From CAZJWR01 sp964549765 (lineage in GTDB: Bacteria; Zixibacteria; MSB-5A5; GN15; JAAZOE01), in NCBI GenBank assembly GCA_964549765.1, contig CAZJWR010000057.1, positions 1-23,448 of the forward strand: a DNA stretch of 23,448 nucleotides. Reading direction: 5' to 3'. Made by a program: the position numbers and the translations under genes. The stretch's first letter is position 1. Every line of letters starts with the position of its first letter. Below the pieces are notes generated by a model. That model was not told where the DNA came from and searched no databases. It saw only the letters and a list, made by a program, of their open reading frames with translations. Positions 1 through 7,717 of the stretch are shown here, piece by piece.

Positions 1-336
1 CCTCTTTATTTAGCCAAAATCACCTAAAATTTACACACAAGAATTTACACAACCAGGGGAGTCGGTTGCGTCACGAAGAACGGACCTTCACGGGAATATA
101 CTGGCTGGCCATCGGAGGCTGTCTCGCAAGTCGTATTCCGATCCTATGCGAAATTCGGCATGAAATGATAATGGCCATGACTCATTGTATGCCAATCAAC
201 TACACCCCACCCGTGCAAAGCACGAGTGGGCCACCGAGACTAAAATACTTGCATCGACACTTATCAGACAACCTCATCGGGTGAGCCGGCAGAAGAACAA
301 GGGGCTATGACGCCGACAACAGCCCGGTGGATTTCG
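1..336. other. Intergenic or non-coding left edge
   Basis: No convincing gene was seen in this stretch. An open frame at 66-284 on the plus strand begins at an unsupported start, resembles no family I know and runs across an inverted repeat, so I do not call it. The only clear structure is the hairpin at 206-230. The stretch lies downstream of the minus-strand gene ending at 337 and may hold the end of a gene lying left of the window. Confidence 0.5.
206..230. repeat. Inverted repeat (hairpin)
   Basis: CCCAC-C-CGTGC (206-216) pairs with GCACG-A-GTGGG (220-230) around an AAA loop, giving ten base pairs with one mismatch. No T-run follows on either strand, so it is not a standard intrinsic terminator. 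It lies about 105 bp downstream of the minus-strand repeat-protein gene. It could be a 3' end processing element or a dispersed palindrome. Confidence 0.55.
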
Positions 337-828
337 CTAAAACGACCAGTTGACGATGGGGAAGACCGGGAACTGGCCACCCTGTTTGATGATGTTGACC
401 AGACCGATCTGCAGGCCTTTCATAGTCCGGGCGTAATTAACAAACCCCAATTGCAGCCCATTGGCAAATCCGGCCGTGTTGACCAACCCCCACTGCATTC
501 CCTCGACGGTTCCGCCGGTGACGTTGACGGCGTTGTATTGGAGGCCGGTAAAGTCGGCATCGGCGAGACTCACCAACCCGACCTGGAGTCCCTGAGAAAT
601 GCCCGAGGTCGTATGATTAATAAAGCCCCAATCGAGACCGACCACCGAGGCGTTGCGCCCGTAGAGCAGATTGATCCGTAAGCCCGAGATGGAATAGTCG
701 GCGGGGAAAATCTGAATTGGGGTCACCAGCGACAATTGAAACGGCCGTTGCTGCGCCTGAGTCGGTATGGGAGCGAACAGAATGACTGCGACAAGCAGCC
801 CCGTGACTACGAGAGATAATCTTGACAT
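337..828 (-). CDS. Secreted GLQxGLVN-repeat surface protein
   Basis: This is a 163-residue predicted secreted protein of unknown function. Residues 1-25 form a signal peptide (hydrophobic stretch, then TQA before QQ). From about residue 49 to 148 it is built of roughly seven tandem units of 14-16 residues with consensus G-L-Q-x-G-L-V-N, for example GLQVGLVS, GMQWGLVN, GLQLGFVN and GLQIGLVN. It ends in NWSF, with a terminal aromatic residue as in outer-membrane barrels. The pattern recalls the Leptospira LA_2272-type surface repeat proteins, whose role is unknown. The start is well supported: AGGAGG at 834-839 sits 5 nt upstream of the ATG. It is transcribed divergently from the lipid A operon. 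Secretion is fairly sure; a beta-structured surface or outer-membrane location is inferred. Confidence 0.8.
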   Translation of the reverse strand: MSRLSLVVTGLLVAVILFAPIPTQAQQRPFQLSLVTPIQIFPADYSISGLRINLLYGRNASVVGLDWGFINHTTSGISQGLQVGLVSLADADFTGLQYNAVNVTGGTVEGMQWGLVNTAGFANGLQLGFVNYARTMKGLQIGLVNIIKQGGQFPVFPIVNWSF

Positions 829-947
829 ATTGACCTCCTGCTGGATGCGCTTGTTACTACGAAATCCTTTCCACGCAATACGCAGGAATCGTCCCGATTT
901 CGCGGTTTTTTAGATTCGGTTACGGGCCGTGGTGCGCAAGATTTCGC

Positions 948-976
948 TTGAAATGGGGACGGGATTTGCCTATGTT
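948..976 (+). promoter_or_regulatory. Candidate sigma-70 promoter of the lpxC operon
   Basis: TTGAAA (948-953, 5/6 to TTGACA) and TATGTT (971-976, 4/6 to TATAAT) are separated by exactly 17 bp. Transcription would start near 983, about 22 nt before the lpxC ATG and upstream of its AAGG ribosome-binding site (994-997). Assigned by motif only. Confidence 0.4.
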
Positions 977-1004
977 GACAGCCTTAACTCGATAAGGCAG
1001 GCCT

Positions 1005-2396
1005 ATGTATACGAAAAAGCGAACCGTGGCACGGGAGATCAGTTTCGCCGGAATAGGGCTTCATACGGGCGAAAAATGCACGATAACGTTCAAGCCGACC
1101 GATCCCGACCACGGGATCAAATTTCTCCGCACCGACATCGATGGGGCGCAGGCGGTTCCGGCCGATATCGACCATGTTATCGATATCGAGCGGGGGACGA
1201 CGATCGGTATCGGCGAGGCCACGGTGCACACGGTTGAGCATGTGCTGGCGGCGCTCACGGGATTGGGGATCGACAACGTTCTCATAGAGCTGGACGGCCC
1301 GGAGCCACCAGTCGGGGACGGTTCGGCGATGCCATTTGTGGAGAAACTGCTGAAGGCGGGCATCCATGAATTCGAAATCGACAAGGAATTTCTTGAAATA
1401 GACACGCCGATGTCGTATTCGGAGCCGGAGCGCAAGGTCGATATCGTGGTGACGCCGTCGGACGATTTTCGGATCACCTTCCTGATCGATTACGCCAATC
1501 CCGCCCTGGGCACGCAATATACGTCGCTGGTCAATCTGGAACAGGAGTTTGTCGAGGAGTTCGCGCCAGCCCGGACGTTTTGTTTTCTGTCCGAAGTGGA
1601 AATGCTGAAAAATCAGGGGTTGATCAAGGGCGGCGGGACGGATAACGCTATTGTCATTTCCGACGCCAAAAACGGAGACGACGAGATCAAGCGGATCAAG
1701 GACGCGCTCAATATCAAAGGCGAGGTGTTTGTCGGCAAGACGGGAATTATCAACGACGTCGAGCTCAGGTTTTACAACGAACCGGTGCGCCACAAGGCGC
1801 TCGACCTTATCGGCGATCTGACGTTGATCGGGGTGCCTATCAAGGGGCATGTACTGGCGGCGCGTTCGGGGCACAAGGCCAACGTGGCGCTGGTAAAGAA
1901 ACTCCGGTCGCTCTATCAGAAGAAGCAGATTGTCAGCCGGTTTCAGACGAGAAAGACCGAGGCGCTTCTGGATATCAACGGCATTATGAAAATCCTGCCG
2001 CACCGGTATCCGTTTTTGCTCATCGATCGGATTCTCGATATCGAGCCGGAAAAAAAGGTGGTGGCGATCAAGAACGTGACCATCAACGAGCCGTTTTTCA
2101 ACGGTCATTTTCCGGGTCATCCGATTATGCCGGGGGTGATGATCGTCGAGGCGATGGCTCAGGCGGGCGGGCTTTTGCTGTTGAATACGATCGGCGATCC
2201 GGAGACAAAACTGGCGTATTTTATGTCGATGGATCATGTTAAATTCCGTAAGCCGGTCGTTCCGGGGGATCAGATACGTTTCGAGGTGGAAATGGTCGAT
2301 TTCCGCCGCAATACCTGCCGGATACAGGCCAAGGCGTATGTAGACAATGCATTGGTGACAGAGGCGACCTTCATGGCCGCAGTGGTGGATCGATGA
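1005..2396 (+). CDS. lpxC/fabZ: Bifunctional LpxC deacetylase / FabZ dehydratase fusion
   Basis: This is a 463-residue fusion of two enzymes. Residues 1 to about 305 are LpxC, the zinc-dependent UDP-3-O-acyl-GlcNAc deacetylase and committed step of lipid A synthesis. The zinc ligands are visible as H79 (HTVEHVL), H263 and D267 (HKALDLIGDL), with the conserved H290 in SGHKAN. Residues from about 320 to 463 are FabZ, the (3R)-hydroxyacyl-ACP dehydratase, with HRYPFLLID, catalytic H368 in NGHFPGHP and E382 in VEAMAQ. Such fusions are known from Bacteroidota and Chlorobi. They join the enzyme that consumes hydroxyacyl sugar with one competing for the same hydroxyacyl-ACP pool. The ATG has AAGG 7 nt upstream. 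The stop overlaps the lpxA start (ATGA), so the two are translationally coupled. Both active sites look intact. Confidence 0.97.
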   Translation: MYTKKRTVAREISFAGIGLHTGEKCTITFKPTDPDHGIKFLRTDIDGAQAVPADIDHVIDIERGTTIGIGEATVHTVEHVLAALTGLGIDNVLIELDGPEPPVGDGSAMPFVEKLLKAGIHEFEIDKEFLEIDTPMSYSEPERKVDIVVTPSDDFRITFLIDYANPALGTQYTSLVNLEQEFVEEFAPARTFCFLSEVEMLKNQGLIKGGGTDNAIVISDAKNGDDEIKRIKDALNIKGEVFVGKTGIINDVELRFYNEPVRHKALDLIGDLTLIGVPIKGHVLAARSGHKANVALVKKLRSLYQKKQIVSRFQTRKTEALLDINGIMKILPHRYPFLLIDRILDIEPEKKVVAIKNVTINEPFFNGHFPGHPIMPGVMIVEAMAQAGGLLLLNTIGDPETKLAYFMSMDHVKFRKPVVPGDQIRFEVEMVDFRRNTCRIQAKAYVDNALVTEATFMAAVVDR

Positions 2397-3160
2397 TACA
2401 TAAAACAGCGATAGTATCTCCGAAGGCCGAATTGCATGAATCGGTTGAAGTAGGACCGTTCACGGTTATTGAAGACAATGTACACATCGGCGAGGGAACC
2501 GTCATCGGGTCTTCGGCGCTGATCGCGTCGGGGGCGCGGATCGGGAAAAACGTGAGGATACATCACGGCGCGGTTATCGCTACCATACCCCAGGATTTGA
2601 AATTCGGGGGTGAGGAGACCGTCGCGAATATCGGTGACGATTGCATTATCCGGGAATACGCGACGATGAATCGGGGCACCAATGAGAGCGGTTCGACCGA
2701 TCTGGGCGCGCATTGCCTGCTCATGGCGTACGCGCACGTGGCCCATGACTGCAAGATCGGCGACAATGTCATCCTGGCCAATGCGGTCAATTTGGGCGGG
2801 CATGTGCATATCGGCGAACACGTCATCATCGGCGGCGTCGTGCCGGTGCATCAATTTTCCAAGATCGGCTGTCATGCGATGATCGGGGGCGGTTTCCGGT
2901 TGACTCAGGATTTGTGCCCGTATGCGCTGGCGGGCGGGTATCCGTTGAAGATTTTGGGCGTGAACCTGATCGGCCTGCGGCGGCGGGGTTTTTCGAATGA
3001 GACCATCGGTGTTCTGCAGCGCGTGTTCAAGGTCCTATTCTTCTCGGAACTCAATACGAAGCAGGCCGTGGCGCGAATCACGAATGAAATGGAGCAAACG
3101 CCGGAAGTGCAGGAAATTTTGCGATTTATCGGGGAATCGACCCGGGGGTTGATAAAGTAG
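2393..3160 (+). CDS. lpxA: Acyl-ACP--UDP-GlcNAc O-acyltransferase LpxA
   Basis: The 255-residue protein (E. coli LpxA has 262) catalyses the first step of lipid A synthesis, moving a hydroxyacyl chain from ACP to UDP-GlcNAc in the cytoplasm. Residues 1 to about 180 show hexapeptide repeats of a left-handed beta-helix (VEVGPF, VHIGEG, ARIGKN, CKIGDN, VHIGEH). The catalytic segment AHVAHDC supplies H115 and H118. The C-terminal helical part contains GVNLIGLRRRGFS and ends STRGLIK, closely matching the family tail. It overlaps the lpxC/fabZ stop by 4 bp. Because a GnnA-like dehydrogenase follows, the acceptor could be either UDP-GlcNAc or its 3-amino analogue; the sequence alone does not settle this. 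No lpxD lies beside it, although lpxD is a common neighbour. Confidence 0.96.
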   Translation: MIHKTAIVSPKAELHESVEVGPFTVIEDNVHIGEGTVIGSSALIASGARIGKNVRIHHGAVIATIPQDLKFGGEETVANIGDDCIIREYATMNRGTNESGSTDLGAHCLLMAYAHVAHDCKIGDNVILANAVNLGGHVHIGEHVIIGGVVPVHQFSKIGCHAMIGGGFRLTQDLCPYALAGGYPLKILGVNLIGLRRRGFSNETIGVLQRVFKVLFFSELNTKQAVARITNEMEQTPEVQEILRFIGESTRGLIK

Positions 3161-3195
3161 CGCAGGATGCGTAGAGAATTGCCGCCAAATGTATT

Positions 3196-3220
3196 GCCAC
3201 CCCTGCGGGTGGCTTTTATT
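3196..3220 (+). terminator. Terminator-like hairpin between lpxA and the dehydrogenase
   Basis: GCCACCC (3196-3202) pairs with GGGTGGC (3207-3213) around CTGC, followed by TTTTATTAT. This is a textbook intrinsic terminator shape, 35 bp after the lpxA stop. Its T-run ends only about 10 nt before the next start codon, leaving no room for a new promoter downstream. It may act as a partial terminator or attenuator, or as an mRNA processing point inside the operon. Confidence 0.65.
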
Positions 3221-3230
3221 ATAGGGCGTG

Positions 3231-4226
3231 ATGGATAAAATAAAATATGGCGTGATCGGCGTCGGCGCTTTGGGGCGTCATCATGCCCGCTGGGCGTCGC
3301 AGATCGATGCGTACGATTTCCAGGGAGTGTATGATCTCATCGGGGAACGGGCATCGGCGGTGGCCGGCGAGACGAACAGCCGGGCGTATGCGTCGGTCGA
3401 TGAGCTGATTGATGCCTGCGAGGCGGTTTCGGTGGCGGTATCGACGACCAATCATTGCGAGGTGGCGCTGCGCGTAATCGACGCCGGAAAAAGCCTGCTG
3501 ATCGAAAAGCCGATTGCGGCGACATTGGACGAAGCCGATCGGATCATTGCCGCTTCGCGCAACAAGGGCGTTACGCTCATGGTCGGGCATATCGAGCGGT
3601 TCAATCCGGCGCTGGAGGCGCTGGCGGGATACGAAATACGTCCGAAATTCATCGAGGCGCATCGCCTGAGCGCCTTCAACCCCCGGGGGGCGGACGTGGC
3701 GGTGGTCCTTGATTTGATGATTCACGATATCGACCTGGCCTTGCATTTAATCAAGAGTCCCGTCGCCGATATTGCCGCGTCGGCGGTGGCGGTCGTGTCG
3801 GATACGGTGGATATCGCCAACGCGCGGCTGACATTCGACAACGGCGCCGTTGCCAACCTGACCGCCAGCCGCATCTCGCTTCGCCCGATGCGGAAATTGC
3901 GCATATTCCAGTCGTCGGGTTATTTTTCGCTCGATCTGGCCGAAAAGCAGGCCGACCTGTATCGTTTGCTGGGCGCGAAGCCGCATGAAGGCGAAATAGC
4001 GATTCCGCTGGGCGAATCGGGAAAGAGTATCGGGTATCTCAAGCGGGGCGAATCGTCGCATGATATGCTGCAGGCGGAATTGACGGCTTTTGCCGGGGCG
4101 GTTCGCGGAGATCGGCCGGCGCCGGTGACCGGGGAAGAGGCCCGCGATGCGCTGGCGGTGGCGCTGGCCGTGATCGACAAGAGCCGGTCGGCATCGGAAG
4201 CAACGTCCATCGATGACAAGCAGTGA
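3231..4226 (+). CDS. Gfo/Idh/MocA oxidoreductase, GnnA-like
   Basis: This is a 331-residue NAD(P)-dependent sugar dehydrogenase of the Gfo/Idh/MocA family. The N-terminal Rossmann domain opens with GVIGVGALGRHHARW (G10, G12, G15). The family's catalytic lysine is in LIEKPIAAT (E92-K93-P94), and the second signature is MIHDIDLAL (H165-D-I-D168). The C-terminal half is the usual alpha/beta substrate domain. Its place between lpxA and lpxB suggests a role in lipid A sugar modification. The best-known counterpart is GnnA, which oxidises UDP-GlcNAc at C3 so that GnnB can aminate it. No gnnB transaminase is in this window, so the exact substrate is open. ATG 3231 is chosen over GTG 3228 because AGGG lies at 3223-3226. 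The 3' end overlaps lpxB by 14 bp. Confidence 0.85.
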   Translation: MDKIKYGVIGVGALGRHHARWASQIDAYDFQGVYDLIGERASAVAGETNSRAYASVDELIDACEAVSVAVSTTNHCEVALRVIDAGKSLLIEKPIAATLDEADRIIAASRNKGVTLMVGHIERFNPALEALAGYEIRPKFIEAHRLSAFNPRGADVAVVLDLMIHDIDLALHLIKSPVADIAASAVAVVSDTVDIANARLTFDNGAVANLTASRISLRPMRKLRIFQSSGYFSLDLAEKQADLYRLLGAKPHEGEIAIPLGESGKSIGYLKRGESSHDMLQAELTAFAGAVRGDRPAPVTGEEARDALAVALAVIDKSRSASEATSIDDKQ

Positions 4227-5349
4227 TTCGATATTCATTTCGGCAGGCGATCCGTCGGCCGATTTTCCCGGAAAAAATCTCATCGACGAAATTCTGCGCC
4301 TTTATCCCGGCATAGATATCGTTGGCCTCGGCGGGCCGCTGATGCAAAGCGCCGGGTTATCTCCTCTGGCGGATCATCGCGATCTGGCGATTCTGGGCCT
4401 TTGGGAAGTCCTGCCGAAATTCATGTATTTCCGCAAGCTCATGAAAAAGGCCGCTGCGATCATTGCCGAGCGGCGGCCGCGTGCGATTATTCTGATGGAT
4501 TATCCCGGATTCAACCTGCGGCTGGCCCGGAAGGTCAAACCGCTGGGGATTCCGATCATTTATTACATTTCTCCCCAGGTATGGGCGTGGGGCGGAAGGC
4601 GGATATCAGCCATTCGGGAAACGGTCGACCGGATGCTGGTCATTTTTCCGTTCGAGGAAGAGTTCTATCGGAAGCACGGTATTGAGGCGCGCTTCGTCGG
4701 ACATCCAATTGTGGATCGATTCCAGTCGGTGCCCGATACGAAGGCCTGCCGGGATAAGATTCAGATCAATGGTGAGCCGTTGATCGCGCTGCTGCCGGGG
4801 TCGCGGCTCCAGGAAGTAAAACGGATGCTTCCGGCGATGGCCGATGCGGCAGAGATAATCAGAAGCAGATTGGATTCGGCGGCGTTTGTTGTGGCCGGGG
4901 TGAGCAATATCGGGATGGATATCTATGACGACGTAATCGGCGGCCGGAAAATCGAGGTGCGATACGGCGAGACGCCGGAGATTATCAACGGGGCCGATTT
5001 TGTGATTGCGTCGTCGGGGACGGCGACGATTGAGACCGCGTATTTTGCGACACCGATGGTGGTTGTGTATAAGACCGGTTTTTTGACGTATCAGATAGCC
5101 AGACGATTGATAAAGCTCGACGCTATCGGGATGGTGAATATCGTGGCGGGACGGAAAATCGTGCCGGAATTGATACAGGGAGATGCCGACGGGCCGGCCA
5201 TAGCGCGGTCGGCGCTCGATATCCTCAATGACCGCAGCCGCTATGAGGCGATGACGGCCGACCTGATGAAAGTCCGCGAGAAATTGGGCGCGGGCGATGC
5301 GGCCCGCCGGGCGGTGGAAGCGATCATGGAAACGGCGCCGCTATGTTGA
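4213..5349 (+). CDS. lpxB: Lipid-A-disaccharide synthase LpxB
   Basis: The 378-residue GT-B glycosyltransferase of family GT19 condenses UDP-2,3-diacylglucosamine with lipid X to form the lipid A disaccharide at the inner-membrane surface. Family hallmarks are IIYYISPQVWAWGGRRI (about 115-131), IFPFEEEFY, FVGHPIVDR (161-169), LLPGSRLQEV (193-202) and SSGTATIETA (267-276), plus D96 in MDYPGFN. The glycine-rich N-terminal loop, usually AGExSGD, reads AGDPSAD (11-17), a modest departure. Length matches the family. The start lies inside the end of the dehydrogenase gene (14 bp overlap) and the stop overlaps waaA by 7 bp. The genes that make the substrate (lpxD and lpxH, lpxI or lpxG) are not in the window. 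Confidence 0.95.
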   Translation: MTSSDSIFISAGDPSADFPGKNLIDEILRLYPGIDIVGLGGPLMQSAGLSPLADHRDLAILGLWEVLPKFMYFRKLMKKAAAIIAERRPRAIILMDYPGFNLRLARKVKPLGIPIIYYISPQVWAWGGRRISAIRETVDRMLVIFPFEEEFYRKHGIEARFVGHPIVDRFQSVPDTKACRDKIQINGEPLIALLPGSRLQEVKRMLPAMADAAEIIRSRLDSAAFVVAGVSNIGMDIYDDVIGGRKIEVRYGETPEIINGADFVIASSGTATIETAYFATPMVVVYKTGFLTYQIARRLIKLDAIGMVNIVAGRKIVPELIQGDADGPAIARSALDILNDRSRYEAMTADLMKVREKLGAGDAARRAVEAIMETAPLC

Positions 5350-6623
5350 CGCTGTATAAATTCCTGACCAATGCCGCCTACGTTGTGCTGCAGCCTTATA
5401 TCGCCGTGCGGAAATCGAAGGTGCCGAATGAATGGCGACAGCGGCTGGCGCGCGACGGTGGCATATACCCGAAAACATCGTCGACGGATTCGTCGCGTGA
5501 TGCAAAGAACGGCCCATGCCTTTTTCATGCCTCGTCGGTGGGTGAAGTACGGGTGCTGGAACGATTGATCGATGCTATGAAGAAGATCAGACCGGATATG
5601 CCATACTGCGTATCGACCTATACGCGGGCCGGGAATAAGCTGGCAAGGGAGCTTTTCGGCGACGCCGAAGCCGTGTTTTATTTTCCGCTGGACTGCCACG
5701 CGCCATTGAAGCGGTTTTTTGCTCATTATCGTCCGCGCGGCGTGGTGATCGTCGAAACCGAAATCTGGCCCTATTTTCTGGATTATTGCCGGCGGTTCGA
5801 TCTGCCGGTGGCGCATGCCAACGGCCGGCTTTCGCCGGGATCGGTACGCTGGTACAAATTGTTTCACCGATCATTGCGTCGCCTATTTGAAATCTATCGT
5901 ATATTTCTCATGCAAACGCATCAAGACAAAGAGCGGATGATCGCCATCGGCGCCGATCCCAAAAAGGTCCGGGTGCTGGGTAATATCAAACATGATCTGG
6001 ATGAGAGCATCGACATCGAGGGTAAACGGGCCGAGGTGAGAAAGCGGTTGGGACTGGCGGAGGATCGGTTCTTTTTTGTCGCGGCGTCGACCCGCCCCGG
6101 GGAAGAGGAAATAATCTGCCGGACGCTTCATTCGATACCGGAGTTTCCCGAGCGGGTGGTCGCCCTGATCGCACCGCGTCATCTTGACCGGCTGGATGAA
6201 GTAGAGAAGATTCTCGCTGATAATAATTATCCGTTCACGCTGCACAGCCGTCTCGAACCGGGCGCGCCGTCGCCGACACCGGTGATCCTCATGGATAAGA
6301 TAGGGCTATTGGCCGAGCTGTTCTACGGCGCCGACCTCGCCTTTGTGGGGGGAACGCTGGCCGATCTCGGTGGACATAACGTGATGGAGCCGGTTCTGGC
6401 GGGTGTGCCAACGCTGTTCGGGCCGTCGATCGATAACGTGCGCGACGCCGCCGAGCGTATCATCGATGAGAAACTGGGTGAGATGATACACGGTGGCGAC
6501 GAGCTGACGGCGGCGGTCAATGCCTGTATTCAGGGTAAGATATCGTACGCCAAGATCAAGCCGGGGGAATATTCTGTGGCGGAACAGACGGCGCGCATTA
6601 TCGTTCGGGAGCTGGGTTTATGA
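5343..6623 (+). CDS. waaA: Kdo transferase WaaA (KdtA)
   Basis: This 426-residue glycosyltransferase (GT30) attaches Kdo residues to the lipid A precursor at the cytoplasmic face. A hydrophobic N-terminal anchor (about 5-22, LYKFLTNAAYVVLQPY) is followed by HASSVGEVR with the catalytic-base glutamate E68, then YFPLD, VIVETEIWPYF, ANGRLSPGS and GNIKHD. The nucleotide-binding stretch FVGGTLADLGGHNVMEPV comes near residue 340. The sequence gives no direct sign of whether it adds one, two or more Kdo units. It overlaps lpxB by 7 bp at the start and lpxK by 4 bp (ATGA) at the end, so it is deep inside the operon. Confidence 0.95.
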   Translation: MLTLYKFLTNAAYVVLQPYIAVRKSKVPNEWRQRLARDGGIYPKTSSTDSSRDAKNGPCLFHASSVGEVRVLERLIDAMKKIRPDMPYCVSTYTRAGNKLARELFGDAEAVFYFPLDCHAPLKRFFAHYRPRGVVIVETEIWPYFLDYCRRFDLPVAHANGRLSPGSVRWYKLFHRSLRRLFEIYRIFLMQTHQDKERMIAIGADPKKVRVLGNIKHDLDESIDIEGKRAEVRKRLGLAEDRFFFVAASTRPGEEEIICRTLHSIPEFPERVVALIAPRHLDRLDEVEKILADNNYPFTLHSRLEPGAPSPTPVILMDKIGLLAELFYGADLAFVGGTLADLGGHNVMEPVLAGVPTLFGPSIDNVRDAAERIIDEKLGEMIHGGDELTAAVNACIQGKISYAKIKPGEYSVAEQTARIIVRELGL

Positions 6624-7717
6624 GGCGGCTCTGGGAAATCGTCATCACGTCCAAAGGCGCGGACAGGTTCTACAGCTTTCCTTTTTTGGCGGCGTTTCGA
6701 TTGGCGACACCGATATATCAGTATTTTTCGCGGCGTCATCTTCACAGGCGGCGTGAGCGGCAGTCGCGGGAATGGCAGGCGAAAATGGTCTCCGTCGGCG
6801 GCATCACCGTCGGCGGCGCGGGCAAAACGCCGATTGTCGCTTATCTGGCGGATAGATTTATATCGGAAGGGAAAAAGGTGGCGATTGTCCATTCCGGTTA
6901 TGGAAGGAAGCGGACCGGGGATCATGTCATCGCGTACGGCAAGGCCGGGGAATATTCGATTGCCGATATCGGCGACGAGGCGGCGATGCTGGCGCGCATG
7001 ATACCGCAGGCGGCGTTTGCCGTCGGCAAGGATAAGAAGAGTATGGCGGCGCGGGTGGATCGTGAATGCCGTCCCGATGTGATAATCATCGACGACGGTT
7101 TCCAGCGCCTGGATATGGAGAAGGATATTGATATCGTTGTCCTCGGGGCGAATTCGATGCAGCCGCATTCTGACCGGCATTTTGTGCGCCTGTGGCGGCT
7201 CTTTCCCCGGGGAGTGTTGCGCGAGCCGCCGGAGGCAATCAACCGGGCGGATGCGGTGTTCGTCACCGGGGTCGAGCCGGAATCGGTCGATTCGAATCCC
7301 GCGCGATGGTTTTCCGAGACGGCCGCAGATATACCGGTTGTGCATTGGCAATCCGAGCTGGCCGGGGCGGAGGGCGAGGAGGGGGAGGTTTCGCTCGATA
7401 AGCTGCGGGGGATGAAACCGTATTTATTCGCCGGGATCGGGTCGTATTCCCGCCTGGTGCGGATGGTCGAGAAGGCCGGAATTCAGGTGTCCGGCGATTA
7501 CAGTTTCGGCGATCACTTTGACTACGACAAGCTCGATATCGATATGCTTCGGCGGATGGCGGCGGCGCGGCAGGCCGACTGCTATTTGACAACCGCCAAA
7601 GACATGGTTAAATTGTCGTCGGATGTCTTCGACAAGCCGCTGTACAGTTTCCGTCTGACCGTCCGGCCGCTTGAATCGGATCGATTGCAGGAGATTATCA
7701 CCAAGGGCCTGTCATGA
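6620..7717 (+). CDS. lpxK: Tetraacyldisaccharide 4'-kinase LpxK
   Basis: The 365-residue membrane-associated P-loop kinase phosphorylates the 4' position of the lipid A disaccharide to give lipid IVA. An amphipathic N-terminal region (FLAAFRLATPIYQYFSRRH, about 22-40) fits peripheral membrane attachment. The Walker A is GGITVGGAGKT (60-70) and the family signature IIDDGFQRLD lies around 156-165. The family's usual DDGFQH reads DDGFQR here, a small change beside the motif. The start overlaps waaA (ATGA) and the stop overlaps nadB (ATGA). In most bacteria WaaA acts after LpxK, so waaA and lpxK are in the opposite order to the reaction sequence. Confidence 0.95.
   Translation: MRRLWEIVITSKGADRFYSFPFLAAFRLATPIYQYFSRRHLHRRRERQSREWQAKMVSVGGITVGGAGKTPIVAYLADRFISEGKKVAIVHSGYGRKRTGDHVIAYGKAGEYSIADIGDEAAMLARMIPQAAFAVGKDKKSMAARVDRECRPDVIIIDDGFQRLDMEKDIDIVVLGANSMQPHSDRHFVRLWRLFPRGVLREPPEAINRADAVFVTGVEPESVDSNPARWFSETAADIPVVHWQSELAGAEGEEGEVSLDKLRGMKPYLFAGIGSYSRLVRMVEKAGIQVSGDYSFGDHFDYDKLDIDMLRRMAAARQADCYLTTAKDMVKLSSDVFDKPLYSFRLTVRPLESDRLQEIITKGLS

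Noticed and set aside
66..284. 72-codon plus-strand frame in the left flank
   Set aside because: It begins at an unsupported start, crosses the palindrome at 206-230 and lacks any family resemblance.
307..681. 124-codon plus-strand frame opposite the repeat protein
   Set aside because: The minus-strand reading has a signal peptide, tandem repeats and a strong ribosome-binding site; this frame is its shadow.
975..980. Perfect TTGACA just before lpxC, as a -35 box
   Set aside because: A -10 box at normal spacing would fall at 998-1003, on the ribosome-binding site and only a few bases before the ATG, and no good hexamer is there. The pair at 948-976 fits better.
984..2237. Long open frame (417 codons) on the minus strand opposite lpxC/fabZ
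   Set aside because: The plus strand has an unmistakable enzyme with all catalytic residues; the opposite frame is rich in R, H and D as expected from antisense of a GC-rich gene and resembles no family.
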